From positions 71,914 through 135,913 of the forward strand of contig JAEWFA010000038.1 in NCBI GenBank assembly GCA_023389055.1: a stretch of 64,000 bases of DNA, written 5' to 3'. A model generated the notes under the pieces. It was not told the origin of the DNA, did not search any database, and saw only the letters and a list, made by a program, of their open reading frames with translations. Made by a program: the position numbers and the translations under genes. The stretch is from Pseudomonadota bacterium (GTDB taxonomy: Bacteria; Pseudomonadota; Gammaproteobacteria; Burkholderiales; Burkholderiaceae_E). Shown in pieces: positions 51,891-60,594 of the stretch (positions are counted from its first letter, which is position 1; each line of letters begins with the position of its first letter).

Positions 51891-53276
51891 ATGAGCACGC
51901 TGGCCAATACTGCGATCGATAAGCTGCGAGGGAAGGTCGACGGACAGGTCTTACTTCCCGACGATGGCGCTTACGATGCGGCGCGAACGATCTGGAATGC
52001 GATGATCGACAAGCACCCGGCCGCGATCGTGCGCTGCGCGTCCGACTCGGACGTCGTGCACACGGTGAACTTCGCAAGAGAAAGCGGCCTGCTGCTGGCC
52101 GTGCGCGGCGGCGGGCACAACATCGCGGGCAACGCCCTCTGCGACGGCGGCGTCGTCGCCGATCTCTCGCAGATGAAGGCGACGAAGATCGACGCCGCTG
52201 GCAAGCGCGCAACGGTCGATGGGGGCGCCACGCTCGCCGACTTCGACGCAGCAGCGCAGGCGCACGGTCTCGCCACACCACTGGGGATCAATTCCACGAC
52301 CGGCGTGGCGGGGTTGACGCTCGGCGGGGGCTTCGGTTGGCTCAGTCGCAAGTACGGAATGACGGTCGACAATCTCGAATCGGCCGACGTCGTCACCGCG
52401 ACCGGCGACGTGCTGCGCGCGAGCGACAACGAGAATTCCGATCTCTTCTGGGCACTTCGGGGGGGCGGCGGCAACTTCGGCGCGGTAACGCGCTTCCGGT
52501 TCCGGCTGCACGAGGTCGGGCCGGACCTGCTCAGTGGACTGATCTTCTATCCGATTGCCGAGGCGAAGGCCGTGCTGCAGCAGTACCGCGACTTCGTCGC
52601 CAACGCGCCCGACGAACTCGTCGTGTGGACGATACTGCGCAAGGCGCCGCCACTGCCTTTCCTGCCGCAGGAGGCTCACGGCACCGAAGTACTCGCGATC
52701 GCGTTGCTCTACGTCGGCGATCCGGAGAAGGGCAGGTCGCTGATCGAGCCGCTTCGCCACTTCGGCAAGCCGGTCGGCGAGTTCATCGGCGTCCAGCCGT
52801 ACACGGCCTGGCAGCAGGCCTTCGATCCGCTGCTCACTCCCGGCGCCCGCAACTACTGGAAGTCGCACAACTTCACCAAGCTCGATGACGGCCTGTTCGA
52901 CGAGGTGATCCGGTACATCGGAACGCTGCCGTCTCCGCAGTGCGAGATCTTCTTCGGCGCAATCGGCTGCGCCACGACGAAGCCGGCAGCCGACGCCATG
53001 GCGTATGCGCATCGCGACGCGCTCTATGTGATGAACGTACACGGGCGCTGGGACGACCCGGCGGACGACGAACGCTGCATCCGTTGGGCTCGTGAGTTCT
53101 TCAAGGCTTCGGCGCCCTACGCCGGCAGCGGTGTCTACGTGAACTTCCTCACGGCCGACGAAGGCGACCGCGTCGGCGCCGCCTACGGCGCGAACTACGA
53201 TCGGCTGTCGCAGGTGAAGCGCAAGTACGATCCCGAGAACCTGTTCCGCGTGAACCAGAACATCCGCCCCGCCTGA
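51891..53276 (+). CDS. FAD-binding oxidoreductase, berberine-bridge-enzyme type
   Basis: A 461-residue flavoenzyme of the PCMH/FAD_binding_4 family with a C-terminal BBE segment (YDPENLFRVNQNI). The site for histidyl-FAD attachment is RGGGHNIAG near residue 70. The second, cysteinyl attachment site of bicovalent enzymes is not seen: the matching stretch is NSTTGVAG without Cys. There is no signal peptide. It probably oxidises an alcohol, sugar or aromatic compound with O2. It has a perfect GGAGG five bases before the ATG and stands alone between lysC and tRNA-Ser, two genes that are usually neighbours in related genomes, so it may be a recent insertion. Confidence 0.9.
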   Translation: MSTLANTAIDKLRGKVDGQVLLPDDGAYDAARTIWNAMIDKHPAAIVRCASDSDVVHTVNFARESGLLLAVRGGGHNIAGNALCDGGVVADLSQMKATKIDAAGKRATVDGGATLADFDAAAQAHGLATPLGINSTTGVAGLTLGGGFGWLSRKYGMTVDNLESADVVTATGDVLRASDNENSDLFWALRGGGGNFGAVTRFRFRLHEVGPDLLSGLIFYPIAEAKAVLQQYRDFVANAPDELVVWTILRKAPPLPFLPQEAHGTEVLAIALLYVGDPEKGRSLIEPLRHFGKPVGEFIGVQPYTAWQQAFDPLLTPGARNYWKSHNFTKLDDGLFDEVIRYIGTLPSPQCEIFFGAIGCATTKPAADAMAYAHRDALYVMNVHGRWDDPADDERCIRWAREFFKASAPYAGSGVYVNFLTADEGDRVGAAYGANYDRLSQVKRKYDPENLFRVNQNIRPA

Positions 53277-53383
53277 GCAGGGCGGCGTCCGGGCCGTGCC
53301 GCCGGCCCGGACGAGTTCCGTGTGCTTCGAGCGGGTTCGGCGGTCGGTTTACGACTGAGCCGCTGCCGGCCAAGCGCCTGCGG

Positions 53384-53389
53384 TACAAT
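53384..53389 (+). promoter_or_regulatory. Possible -10 element of the tRNA-Ser promoter
   Basis: TACAAT is a close -10 match 46 bases before the mature tRNA 5' end. It would start transcription near 53396 and give a short leader removed by RNase P. The -35 is not clear. Confidence 0.4.
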
Positions 53390-53434
53390 CGCGCCCGAGC
53401 CGGCATCGAGCGAGCGTTATCTCATTCGAAGCCC

Positions 53435-53527
53435 GGAGACGTGGCCGAGAGGTCGAAGGCACTCCCCTGCTAAGGGAGCATGCGGCCAAAAACTGCATCG
53501 AGGGTTCGAATCCCTCCGTCTCCGCCA
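53435..53527 (+). tRNA. tRNA-Ser (anticodon GCU)
   Basis: A 93-base class II tRNA. The acceptor stem pairs GGAGACG with CGTCTCC, followed by discriminator G and an encoded CCA (53525-53527). The D arm contains TGGCCGAGAGG. The anticodon stem CTCCC/GGGAG frames CT-GCT-AA, so it reads AGC and AGU serine codons. A long variable arm (GCATGCGGCCAAAAACTGCATC) and the T arm GAGGGTTCGAATCCCTC follow. All parts are intact. Confidence 0.97.
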
Positions 53528-53560
53528 GTTGCGCTCGCTCCAGGGCTTCTTTTCGTCCGG

Positions 53561-53650
53561 CCCTATTCAGGGAACGCGGGTCCTGCCGAACGCTCCGGGG
53601 AATCACCCCGAAGCCTTCCTTCCATGTGGAGGGAAGAGGAATGACCCGCG
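53561..53650 (+). other. Structured leader upstream of the methanethiol oxidase gene
   Basis: Several stems can be drawn. CGCGGGTC (53575-53582) pairs perfectly with GACCCGCG (53643-53650) and encloses two hairpins: CGGGG/CCCCG (53596-53610) and CTTCCTTCC/GGAGGGAAG (53615-53636, with one mismatch, loop ATGT). A small CCCT/AGGG hairpin precedes it. This has the shape of a three-way junction. I do not recognise a known riboswitch class. It lies between tRNA-Ser and the start codon at 53761. Confidence 0.4.
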
Positions 53651-53760
53651 CGGTACTCCAACGTTCCTCCATGGCCAGCGGGCACGTATCGCTTGCGGCG
53701 CCGGTGCGAACGTAGGATCATCGACCGCGAGCTCGGCTGTTCGCCACGGAAGGAGGCACC

Positions 53761-55098
53761 ATGTTGCCCACTTCGATGCGCTCGGCTCCGGTCGTCCTCG
53801 GCACGCTCGCGACGACCCTCCTGTTGGCCTTCGCACCGCTCGACGGTGCCCGCGCCGACGAAACCTGCAACTCGCCGTACACGTCGCGCCTGATCCAGGG
53901 TCAGGAGCAGTTCCTGCACGTCTGGACGCTCGGCGTCGACGGGCTCGGCGACGGCTCCGACAAGCTCGTCACGATCGACGTCGAGCCGGGCAGCAAGACC
54001 TTCGGCAAGGTCGTCCACTCGCTGTCGGTCGGCGGGCGCGGCGAAGCGCATCACATGGGCTTCACCGACGATCGCAAGTTCCTGTGGGCCGGGCGGCTGG
54101 ACGACAGCCGGATCTTCGTCTTCGACGTCGGCACCGATCCCGCGGCGCCGAAGCTGGTCCGCACGATCAGCGACTTCGCCGAGCAGAGCGGATTCGTCGG
54201 TCCGCACACGTTCTACGCGCTTCCCGGCCGCATGCTCGTCCAGGGACTGTCGAACACGAAGAACCACGGGGGCGTCACCGGGATTGCGGTCTACAACAAC
54301 CAGGGCAGCCTGGTATCGAAACACGAGATGCCGCACGGAACGAGCGCAGGCGACGGCTACGGATACGACATCGGCATCAATCCGCAGAAGAACGTGATGC
54401 TGACGTCCAGCTTCACCGGGTGGACCAACTACATGATGGAGTTCGGCACGCTGGTCAAGGACGCCGAGGCGATGAAGAATTTCGGGCGCACGATGGTGCT
54501 CTGGGACCTGAAGGCGATGCAGCCGAAGAAGGTCTTCGACGTTCCCGGCGCCCCGCTGGAAATTCGCTGGTCGCTGGACCAGCGCGACAACTGGGCGATC
54601 ACGGCCACCGCGCTCACGTCGCGACTGTGGCTCGTGAAGCAGGACGCGGCCGGCGAGTGGCAGGCAAAGGACGTGGGAGCGATCGGCGATCCGGCGAAGA
54701 TTCCGCTGCCCGTCGACATCTCGATCCGTGCCGACGGCAAGGGTCTGTGGGTCAACACCTTCTCGGACGGCAAGACGCGGTACTTCGACCTGAGCGATCC
54801 GGAGCATCCGAAGCAGACCTACGAGAAAGTTACCGGCAAGCAGGTCAACATGGTTTCGCAGAGCTGGGACGGCAAGCGCGTCTACATCACGTCGTCGTTG
54901 CTGGCGAACTGGGACAAGAAAGGCGACGACAACGAGCAGTTCCTGCGCGCCTTCGCGTGGGACGGCAGCGAACTGAAGCCCGTGTTCGAAGTCGACTTCG
55001 TCGGCGAGAAGCTCGGGCGCGCGCACCACATGAAGTTCTCCGCCCGCTCTGCTTCGGCGGCGCTGCCCGCTTCGGCGCTCGCGGCGGCGAACCGTTGA
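53761..55098 (+). CDS. mtoX: Periplasmic methanethiol oxidase / selenium-binding protein (SBP56 family)
   Basis: A 445-residue protein of the SBP56/SELENBP1 family, shown in bacteria (MtoX) to be a copper-dependent periplasmic enzyme that oxidises methanethiol to formaldehyde, hydrogen sulfide and hydrogen peroxide. A signal peptide of about 35 residues (LDGARADE) sends it to the periplasm. Beta-propeller-like segments follow, with conserved histidines in EAHHMGFTDD, VGPHTFYA and the late RAHHMKF. An AAGGAGG precedes the ATG. The next gene encodes a SCO-MauG fusion; separate SCO and MauG genes accompany mtoX in known loci, which strengthens the call. Confidence 0.85.
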   Translation: MLPTSMRSAPVVLGTLATTLLLAFAPLDGARADETCNSPYTSRLIQGQEQFLHVWTLGVDGLGDGSDKLVTIDVEPGSKTFGKVVHSLSVGGRGEAHHMGFTDDRKFLWAGRLDDSRIFVFDVGTDPAAPKLVRTISDFAEQSGFVGPHTFYALPGRMLVQGLSNTKNHGGVTGIAVYNNQGSLVSKHEMPHGTSAGDGYGYDIGINPQKNVMLTSSFTGWTNYMMEFGTLVKDAEAMKNFGRTMVLWDLKAMQPKKVFDVPGAPLEIRWSLDQRDNWAITATALTSRLWLVKQDAAGEWQAKDVGAIGDPAKIPLPVDISIRADGKGLWVNTFSDGKTRYFDLSDPEHPKQTYEKVTGKQVNMVSQSWDGKRVYITSSLLANWDKKGDDNEQFLRAFAWDGSELKPVFEVDFVGEKLGRAHHMKFSARSASAALPASALAAANR

Positions 55099-55099
55099 C

Positions 55100-56917
55100 G
55101 TGCGTCGCCTGGCGCGGGCGCAAATCGTAGCGCTCGCCGTAGCGCTCGCCGTCGCGCAACTCGTACCTGCGTCGCTCGCGCAGGCCGCAACGCCTGCGCC
55201 CGCGCAGGACGTGCGCGTCCCCGCCGCGCAAGCGGCAGCCTCGGCCCCGGTGCAGGGCTTTCGCGCGAATCCACCGGGAACCTACACGCTGCCGTCGATC
55301 CAGCGGGCAGGCGACGGATGGGTGCTCGAGCGCAACTACGTTCCGCGGCGGCTTGCGCGCTACACGCGCGGAGCGGTGACGCTGCTGTCGTTCGTCTACA
55401 CCTACTGCACGGACCCGATCGGCTGTCCCCTCGCCTACGAGGTGTTCGTCGACGTGCGCAATCGCGTGATCGCCGACGCAGGCCTGCGCGGCAAGGTCCG
55501 CTTCGTCTCGCTGTCGTTCGATCCGGCCAACGATTCGCCGCAGGCGATGCAGCGATACGGCGGCGAGTTCGCGCGCGCGCCGGAGTTGCCGTGGCATTTC
55601 CTGACGACCACATCGATCCGGTTCCTGAAGCCGATTCTCGACGCCTACGGTCAGGACGTCGAAATCGAACGCGACGCGGCCGGAGCCCCGACGCGCGCCA
55701 TCACCCACCTGTTGAAAGTGTTCCTGATCGACCCGCGCGGCAACGTGCGCGAGATCTACAGCACCGCGTTCCTGCACCCCGAGGTCGTCTTCAACGATGT
55801 GCGCACGCTCGTGCTGGAGGCCGCGTCCGAGGCAGCGCCTTCGGTTTCCGCGTCGGCGAAGAAGCGCGCGGGACCTGGCGCAGGCGACGATTCCGCACCG
55901 GCAGGCAACGCCATGGGCACCCGGCCGGGCGAATCGGATCTCGCGCTACCCGATGCCGCGGCGCGCGACGGCGTCGTGCTCGATCCCGTGCGAGTCGCGT
56001 TGGGCCGCAGGCTCTTCGTCGATCGCCGGCTTTCGGCCAACGGCACGATGTCGTGCGCGATGTGCCACGTTCCCGAGCAGGCGTTCGCGTCGAACGCTTC
56101 GGCGCGCGCGATCGGCATCGCGGGCGCGACGCTGCGCCGCAACGCGCCGTCGCTGCTCGACGTCGCATGGCGCCGCGACCTGTTCCACGACGGCCGCGAG
56201 TCTTCGCTGGTCGCGCAGGCGTGGATGCCGATGCTCGCCGCCGACGAAATGGGCAACGGATCGGTCGCCGAAGTGCTGGCGCGGATCCGTGCGCTCGACG
56301 ACTATGCCGCGACATTCGCTCGAGTCTTCCCCGGCACCGGAGTCTCGAAGCAGACGGTCGGCGCCGCGCTGGCTGCGTTCCAGGCCTCGCTGCGCTCTGG
56401 CGATTCGCGTTTCGATCGCTGGCGTTTCGGGGGCGACGCTGCGGCGCTGTCCGACGACGAGCAGCGAGGCTGGCGAGTGTTCTCGGGCAAGGGACGCTGC
56501 ACCGCCTGCCATCGCGTCGACGAGCGTTCCGCGCGGCTCTCCGACGGACGCTATCACGTCACCGGCGCCGGCTTCTCGCCGCGCGCGCGCTTCGTCGTCG
56601 CGCTGGCCCCCGGCGTGCAGATCGAACTCGCAGACGAAGACCTGGCTGCGTTCGCGCGAAGCGAAGCACCGGATCGTGGACGCTTCGAAGTCACGAACGA
56701 TCCTGCCGACCTGTACGCATTCCGCACGCCGATGCTGCGCAATGTCTCCCGTACGGCGCCCTACATGCACGACGGCTCGATCGCCACCCTCGAAGAAGTC
56801 GTCGCGTTCTACGATCGCGGCGGCGGGGACGTTGCGGGAAAGAGCCCGTTGCTCACGCGCCTGCGGTTGTCGCCGGAAGAGAAGAATGCGTTGATCGCGT
56901 TCCTGCGCTCGCTCTGA
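55100..56917 (+). CDS. SCO - MauG/dihaem cytochrome c peroxidase fusion
   Basis: A 605-residue exported protein with a signal peptide (about 30 residues). The SCO-like domain (about 60-235) has cysteines C103 and C109 in CTDPIGC (Cx5C, not the usual Cx3C) and a distal H203. The second half (about 270-605) is a dihaem peroxidase/MauG module with haem motifs CAMCH (C319-H323) and CTACH (C467-H471) and the usual PYMHDGS region. It begins one base after the methanethiol oxidase stop. By analogy with mtoX loci it should insert copper into and modify the oxidase, and might also remove the peroxide made. The fusion into one chain is unusual. Confidence 0.87.
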   Translation: MRRLARAQIVALAVALAVAQLVPASLAQAATPAPAQDVRVPAAQAAASAPVQGFRANPPGTYTLPSIQRAGDGWVLERNYVPRRLARYTRGAVTLLSFVYTYCTDPIGCPLAYEVFVDVRNRVIADAGLRGKVRFVSLSFDPANDSPQAMQRYGGEFARAPELPWHFLTTTSIRFLKPILDAYGQDVEIERDAAGAPTRAITHLLKVFLIDPRGNVREIYSTAFLHPEVVFNDVRTLVLEAASEAAPSVSASAKKRAGPGAGDDSAPAGNAMGTRPGESDLALPDAAARDGVVLDPVRVALGRRLFVDRRLSANGTMSCAMCHVPEQAFASNASARAIGIAGATLRRNAPSLLDVAWRRDLFHDGRESSLVAQAWMPMLAADEMGNGSVAEVLARIRALDDYAATFARVFPGTGVSKQTVGAALAAFQASLRSGDSRFDRWRFGGDAAALSDDEQRGWRVFSGKGRCTACHRVDERSARLSDGRYHVTGAGFSPRARFVVALAPGVQIELADEDLAAFARSEAPDRGRFEVTNDPADLYAFRTPMLRNVSRTAPYMHDGSIATLEEVVAFYDRGGGDVAGKSPLLTRLRLSPEEKNALIAFLRSL

Positions 56918-57008
56918 AGCGGGCTGCTCGACGCAAGTCCAATCAGCGCGCCCACGCGGGCGCAACCGGTTTTTCCGAGACGCGGATCGACCAGGCAGGG
57001 GCGAGTGT

Positions 57009-57656
57009 TCAGGGTGTCCCTAACATCCCCGGCTTGCCTGCCTGCCAGCGCGCGTACTCCGTTCCGAGCATCTGCGCGTGCTCGCGTTCCTCCGCGGCAA
57101 GTTCCCGATAGAGTTGTTCCTCGACCGACCCCTCGTCGGCCCTCGCCGCACAGTCCTCGAAATACGTCGAAGCGCGATTCTCCAGCGCGATTGCGATGCG
57201 GAACAGGTTCGCCGGGTCGGCAGGCCGATTGACGACGCCACCGAACACAGCTGCCACGTCGAGGTCCGCCAGCGCCTCCGCCGACGGCACGTCGGCGTGA
57301 TAACGGCGCGAAAGCGTGCGCATGTGTTCGCTTTCCATCTCGGCAAGTGCCGCGAAGAGATTCTTCAGGATCGGCTCGTCCGTCTCGGCGGCGGCACGTC
57401 GATAGAACGCCTGACCGCCGAGCTCGATCTCGAACGCCTTGCGGATCCCTTGAAGCGCCGGTGCGTCCTCGATCGTTCGCGCCTCGATGATCTCGAGTTC
57501 GCCGCCGCACTGCGGGCATCGCCCGTAGGGAAACGCGAAACCGTCGCTGACCTTCGCGCACTTCGTGCAGCGCCACTGCAGCACGGCATCGGCGCAGCAG
57601 ATGTAGACGCCGTCGTCGGCGTCGTCGAGGGGCCGATGGCATTTCGGACACTGCAT
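57009..57656 (-). CDS. Rubrerythrin-like ferritin-family protein with zinc ribbon
   Basis: A 215-residue protein. The N-terminal part has two zinc- or rubredoxin-like knuckles (CPKC and CTKC...CPQC), and residues about 70-205 form a ferritin-like four-helix bundle with ExxH motifs (EMESEHM and EEREHAQ) and further Glu residues (IELGGQAFY, IALENRA) for a di-iron site. Such proteins detoxify peroxide or store iron. It sits 10 bases after the large bifurcating-type oxidoreductase gene on the same strand, a possible source of electrons. Confidence 0.85.
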   Translation of the reverse strand: MQCPKCHRPLDDADDGVYICCADAVLQWRCTKCAKVSDGFAFPYGRCPQCGGELEIIEARTIEDAPALQGIRKAFEIELGGQAFYRRAAAETDEPILKNLFAALAEMESEHMRTLSRRYHADVPSAEALADLDVAAVFGGVVNRPADPANLFRIAIALENRASTYFEDCAARADEGSVEEQLYRELAAEEREHAQMLGTEYARWQAGKPGMLGTP

Positions 57657-57666
57657 GGTGCGCTCC

Positions 57667-60000
57667 TCAGGCCGACGAGGCGGCGAGCGGGGTAGGGGGC
57701 ACGAAGGCGTCGACGTCTTCGATCGCGACCGGCCACTCGCGCCGCTGCAGGTACGCGGCGATCGCGCGCGCGGCGCGACGCCCGGCGCTCATCGCGAGGA
57801 TCACGGTCGCGCCGCCGGTGACGATGTCGCCTCCGGCGAACACGCCGGGCAGGTTGGTCGCCTGCGTGCGATCGTCGGCGACGATGTAGCCCCACTTGTT
57901 CAGCGCGAGGCCTTGCGTCGCCTTGGCCACGATCGGATTGGCCTTGGTGCCGAGCGCGTAGATCACGGTGTCGCAGTCCCACTCGACGAATTCGCCCAGC
58001 GGTACCGGCGAGCGCCGACCGCGCTCGTCGGGCTCGCCCAGCGCCATTTTCTGCACGCGGATCGCGCGCACGTCGCCTTCGCCGGTGAGCAGGATCTCCA
58101 CCGGTGCGTGCAGGAAGCAGAACTCGATGCCTTCTTCCTTCGCATGGCGCAGTTCCTCCACGCGCGCCGGTGCCTCGGCCTCGGAGCGGCGATAGACGCA
58201 GCGCACGTGTGCAGCACCCACCCGCCTGGCCACGCGCAGGCAATCCATCGCGGTGTTTCCCGCGCCGATGACGACGACGTTGTCGCCGAGTCCGATCGGG
58301 GTGTCGCGGTACGGGAACTGGTCGCCGCCCATCAGGTTCACGCGCGTGAGGAACTCGTTGGCGGAATACACCTGTCCGGCGAACTCGCCCGGAATGCCGA
58401 GGAACGCGGGGGCGCCGGCGCCCGCCGCGACAAACACCGCATCGAATCCCATCGAACCGGTGAGCTGCGGCACGGTGAACGTCTTGCCGATGACCTTGTT
58501 CGTCTCGAAGCGCACGCCGCAGTCCTGCAGTCGCCGCACTTCGCGGTCGATGATCTCGCGCGGCAGGCGGAACGACGGAATTCCGTAGCGCAGTACGCCG
58601 CCGACCACGTGCAGCGCTTCATAGACCGTCACGTCGGCGCCGTATTTGACGAGGTCGGCGGCGGCGGCAAGGCCTCCCGGACCCGAGCCGACGATCGCGA
58701 CCCTGCCGAGTGAAGTCTCGAAACGCGGCGGCTCCACCGGCGCCGGCTTCGCGTTGTCGCCGACGAAGCGCTCGAGCCGGCCGATCGCCACCGGTTCCAT
58801 CTTCGCCTTGACGAGGATGCATTGCGCTTCGCACTGGCTTTCCTGCGGGCACACGCGCCCGCATACCGATGGAAAAATGCTCGATTCGTGGATCGCGCCG
58901 ACTGCGCCTTCGAGATCGCGCACCATCAGGTGACGGATGAAGCGCGGAATGTCGATGCTGACCGGACAGCCGTCGATGCAGGTCGGGTTGATGCACTGGA
59001 TGCAGCGCTCGGCTTCGCGCAGCGCCGCGCCGTAGTCGTAGCCGAGATTCACTTCGGCGAAGCTCTGCGCGCGTTCGGCGGGATCGCGCTCCGGCATCTT
59101 CACCTGGTGGCGCTCGAGCGCCGAGAATTTCTTGTAGGTGCGCTTGCCCTCGACGAAGAGCTTCTGCTCGATGCTGCAGACGTGCGCCGCGTCCTCGATC
59201 GCCAGCGCTTCCTGCTTGCGGAAACGTTTCTGGCGCGCGTGCAGTTCCTTGAAGTCGACCAGGTGCCCGTCGAAGTCGGGTCCGTCGACGCAGGCGAATT
59301 TCACTTCGCCGCCCACGGTGACGCGGCACGAGCCGCACATGCCGGTGCCGTCGACCATGATCGTGTTCAGCGAGACCATCGTCTTGGCCCCGTACGGCCG
59401 CGTCGTCTCGGTGCACGCGTGCATCATCGGCATCGGGCCGATCGCCACGACGAGGTCGGGCTTGCCGCGATCGAGCAGGTCCTTCAGCGCTTCGGTGACG
59501 AAGCCCGGGCGCCCCGCGCTGCCGTCGTCGGTGCAGACGATCAGCTCATCGGCGTATTCGGCGAGCTTGTCGGCCCAGAACACGAGGTCCTTGTTGCGGA
59601 AGCCGACGATGCACGTCGTGCGGTTGCCGGCCTGCTTGAAGGCGCGCAGTTGCGGGAAGATCGGCGCCACGCCGAGGCCGCCGCCGACCAGCACGACGTG
59701 CCCGACCTTGTCGATGTGCTGCGGCAGGCCGAGCGGGCCGACGAAGTCGTCGAAGGTGTCGCCCTCGACGTAGTCGTCGCGCATCGCGCGGGTGGTCTTG
59801 CCGAGCGCCTGCACGACGATGGTGACGGTGCCGCGCTCGCGGTCGTAATCGGCGACCGTCAGCGGGATCCGTTCGCCGCCCTCCGAGAGACGAAGCATGA
59901 CGAAGTGTCCCGGCTCGGCCGCCCGTGCGACGTCGGGCGCCCGCACCTCCCAGAGGAACGCGTTCTCCGAGAACACCTCGTGGCGGGCGATCGTGTACAT
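57667..60000 (-). CDS. Fused NfnSL / SudBA-type ferredoxin-NAD(P) oxidoreductase
   Basis: A 777-residue protein joining two subunits that are usually separate. Residues about 1-280 are a ferredoxin-NADP-reductase-like module with an FAD motif, the NAD motif GGGLGVAPIFPQL and a 2Fe-2S site (GTGMCGSCRVTVGG plus FACVDG), like NfnS/SudB/PyrK. From about 310 follows a GltD/NfnL/SudA-like part with 4Fe-4S motifs (CIQCINPTCIDGCP and VCGRVCPQESQCEAQC), FAD motif GSGPGGLAAAADL, NAD motif GAGNTAMD and GGDIVTGG. It would link NADH, NADPH and ferredoxin, possibly by electron bifurcation, or act on sulfide or polysulfide. The ATG is set by GGAG. The rubrerythrin-like gene follows. Confidence 0.88.
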   Translation of the reverse strand: MYTIARHEVFSENAFLWEVRAPDVARAAEPGHFVMLRLSEGGERIPLTVADYDRERGTVTIVVQALGKTTRAMRDDYVEGDTFDDFVGPLGLPQHIDKVGHVVLVGGGLGVAPIFPQLRAFKQAGNRTTCIVGFRNKDLVFWADKLAEYADELIVCTDDGSAGRPGFVTEALKDLLDRGKPDLVVAIGPMPMMHACTETTRPYGAKTMVSLNTIMVDGTGMCGSCRVTVGGEVKFACVDGPDFDGHLVDFKELHARQKRFRKQEALAIEDAAHVCSIEQKLFVEGKRTYKKFSALERHQVKMPERDPAERAQSFAEVNLGYDYGAALREAERCIQCINPTCIDGCPVSIDIPRFIRHLMVRDLEGAVGAIHESSIFPSVCGRVCPQESQCEAQCILVKAKMEPVAIGRLERFVGDNAKPAPVEPPRFETSLGRVAIVGSGPGGLAAAADLVKYGADVTVYEALHVVGGVLRYGIPSFRLPREIIDREVRRLQDCGVRFETNKVIGKTFTVPQLTGSMGFDAVFVAAGAGAPAFLGIPGEFAGQVYSANEFLTRVNLMGGDQFPYRDTPIGLGDNVVVIGAGNTAMDCLRVARRVGAAHVRCVYRRSEAEAPARVEELRHAKEEGIEFCFLHAPVEILLTGEGDVRAIRVQKMALGEPDERGRRSPVPLGEFVEWDCDTVIYALGTKANPIVAKATQGLALNKWGYIVADDRTQATNLPGVFAGGDIVTGGATVILAMSAGRRAARAIAAYLQRREWPVAIEDVDAFVPPTPLAASSA

Positions 60001-60093
60001 GGACACTCCGGTTGGCAAGCATCGGCGGCGAGTACTCGATCGCCGATCGCTGGCACTTTACCCCCGGAGAATCAGGCTCGACCCCAAGATAGA

Positions 60094-60594
60094 TCAACGA
60101 TTCGAGCGGCTTTCGTCGAGATCGCGCAGCACGTCGGCCTGGGGCGCCGTCGGCGGACGGCGCGGCAGTCGCGGGACGCGTTTCCAGATCCCCGACGCCG
60201 CGGCGACGCTGCGGGATTTCGCGAACAGGATTCCGCGCAGGAAGACGAGCGAGGCCGTTCGGCGCACGACTTCCGGCCGCAGTTCGATGAACTCGCCGAT
60301 GCGCCCGGCCGACAGGAACTGCATCTCGAACTGCACGGTGACGCACGGAGTGCCCTCCGCCGCTTCCCAGGCTCGCAGGCCCATGGCTCGATCGGCGAAG
60401 GTCATCAGCATTCCGCCCTGTACGACGCCGAGCAGGTTCGCGTGCTTCGGTTCGGCGACGAAGCCGTAGCGCCTCTCGCCCGACTCGCGCCGCTCCCAGA
60501 TCGGGCCGACGTGCTCGATGAAGCCTTCGTCGGTGTGGATCGACCACCCTTCGCGCCCCGGGTCGACGACAGATGCGCGGTGGTCGTCGCTCAC
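60094..60594 (-). CDS. PaaI/YdiI-like hotdog-fold thioesterase
   Basis: A 166-residue hotdog-fold protein. The helix LLGVVQGGMLMTFADRAMG carries the conserved Asp of acyl-CoA thioesterases, and strands VTVQFEMQFLSAGRIGEF and RTASLVFLRGILF complete the fold. It would hydrolyse acyl- or aryl-CoA esters. Its GTG overlaps the stop of the TetR gene (GTGA), so it is coupled to the repressor and belongs to the cupin operon. Confidence 0.87.
   Translation of the reverse strand: MSDDHRASVVDPGREGWSIHTDEGFIEHVGPIWERRESGERRYGFVAEPKHANLLGVVQGGMLMTFADRAMGLRAWEAAEGTPCVTVQFEMQFLSAGRIGEFIELRPEVVRRTASLVFLRGILFAKSRSVAAASGIWKRVPRLPRRPPTAPQADVLRDLDESRSNR

Noticed and set aside
53349..53672. Minus-strand reading frame of 107 codons across the tRNA-Ser gene
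   Set aside because: It is antisense to the tRNA; the AETEGFEPSMQ-like stretch is a familiar artefact of translating serine tRNA genes backwards.
60080..60095. ATCAA half-site downstream of the thioesterase as a second FNR box
   Set aside because: The other half does not match TTGAT, and the site is at the 3' ends of genes, not ahead of one.
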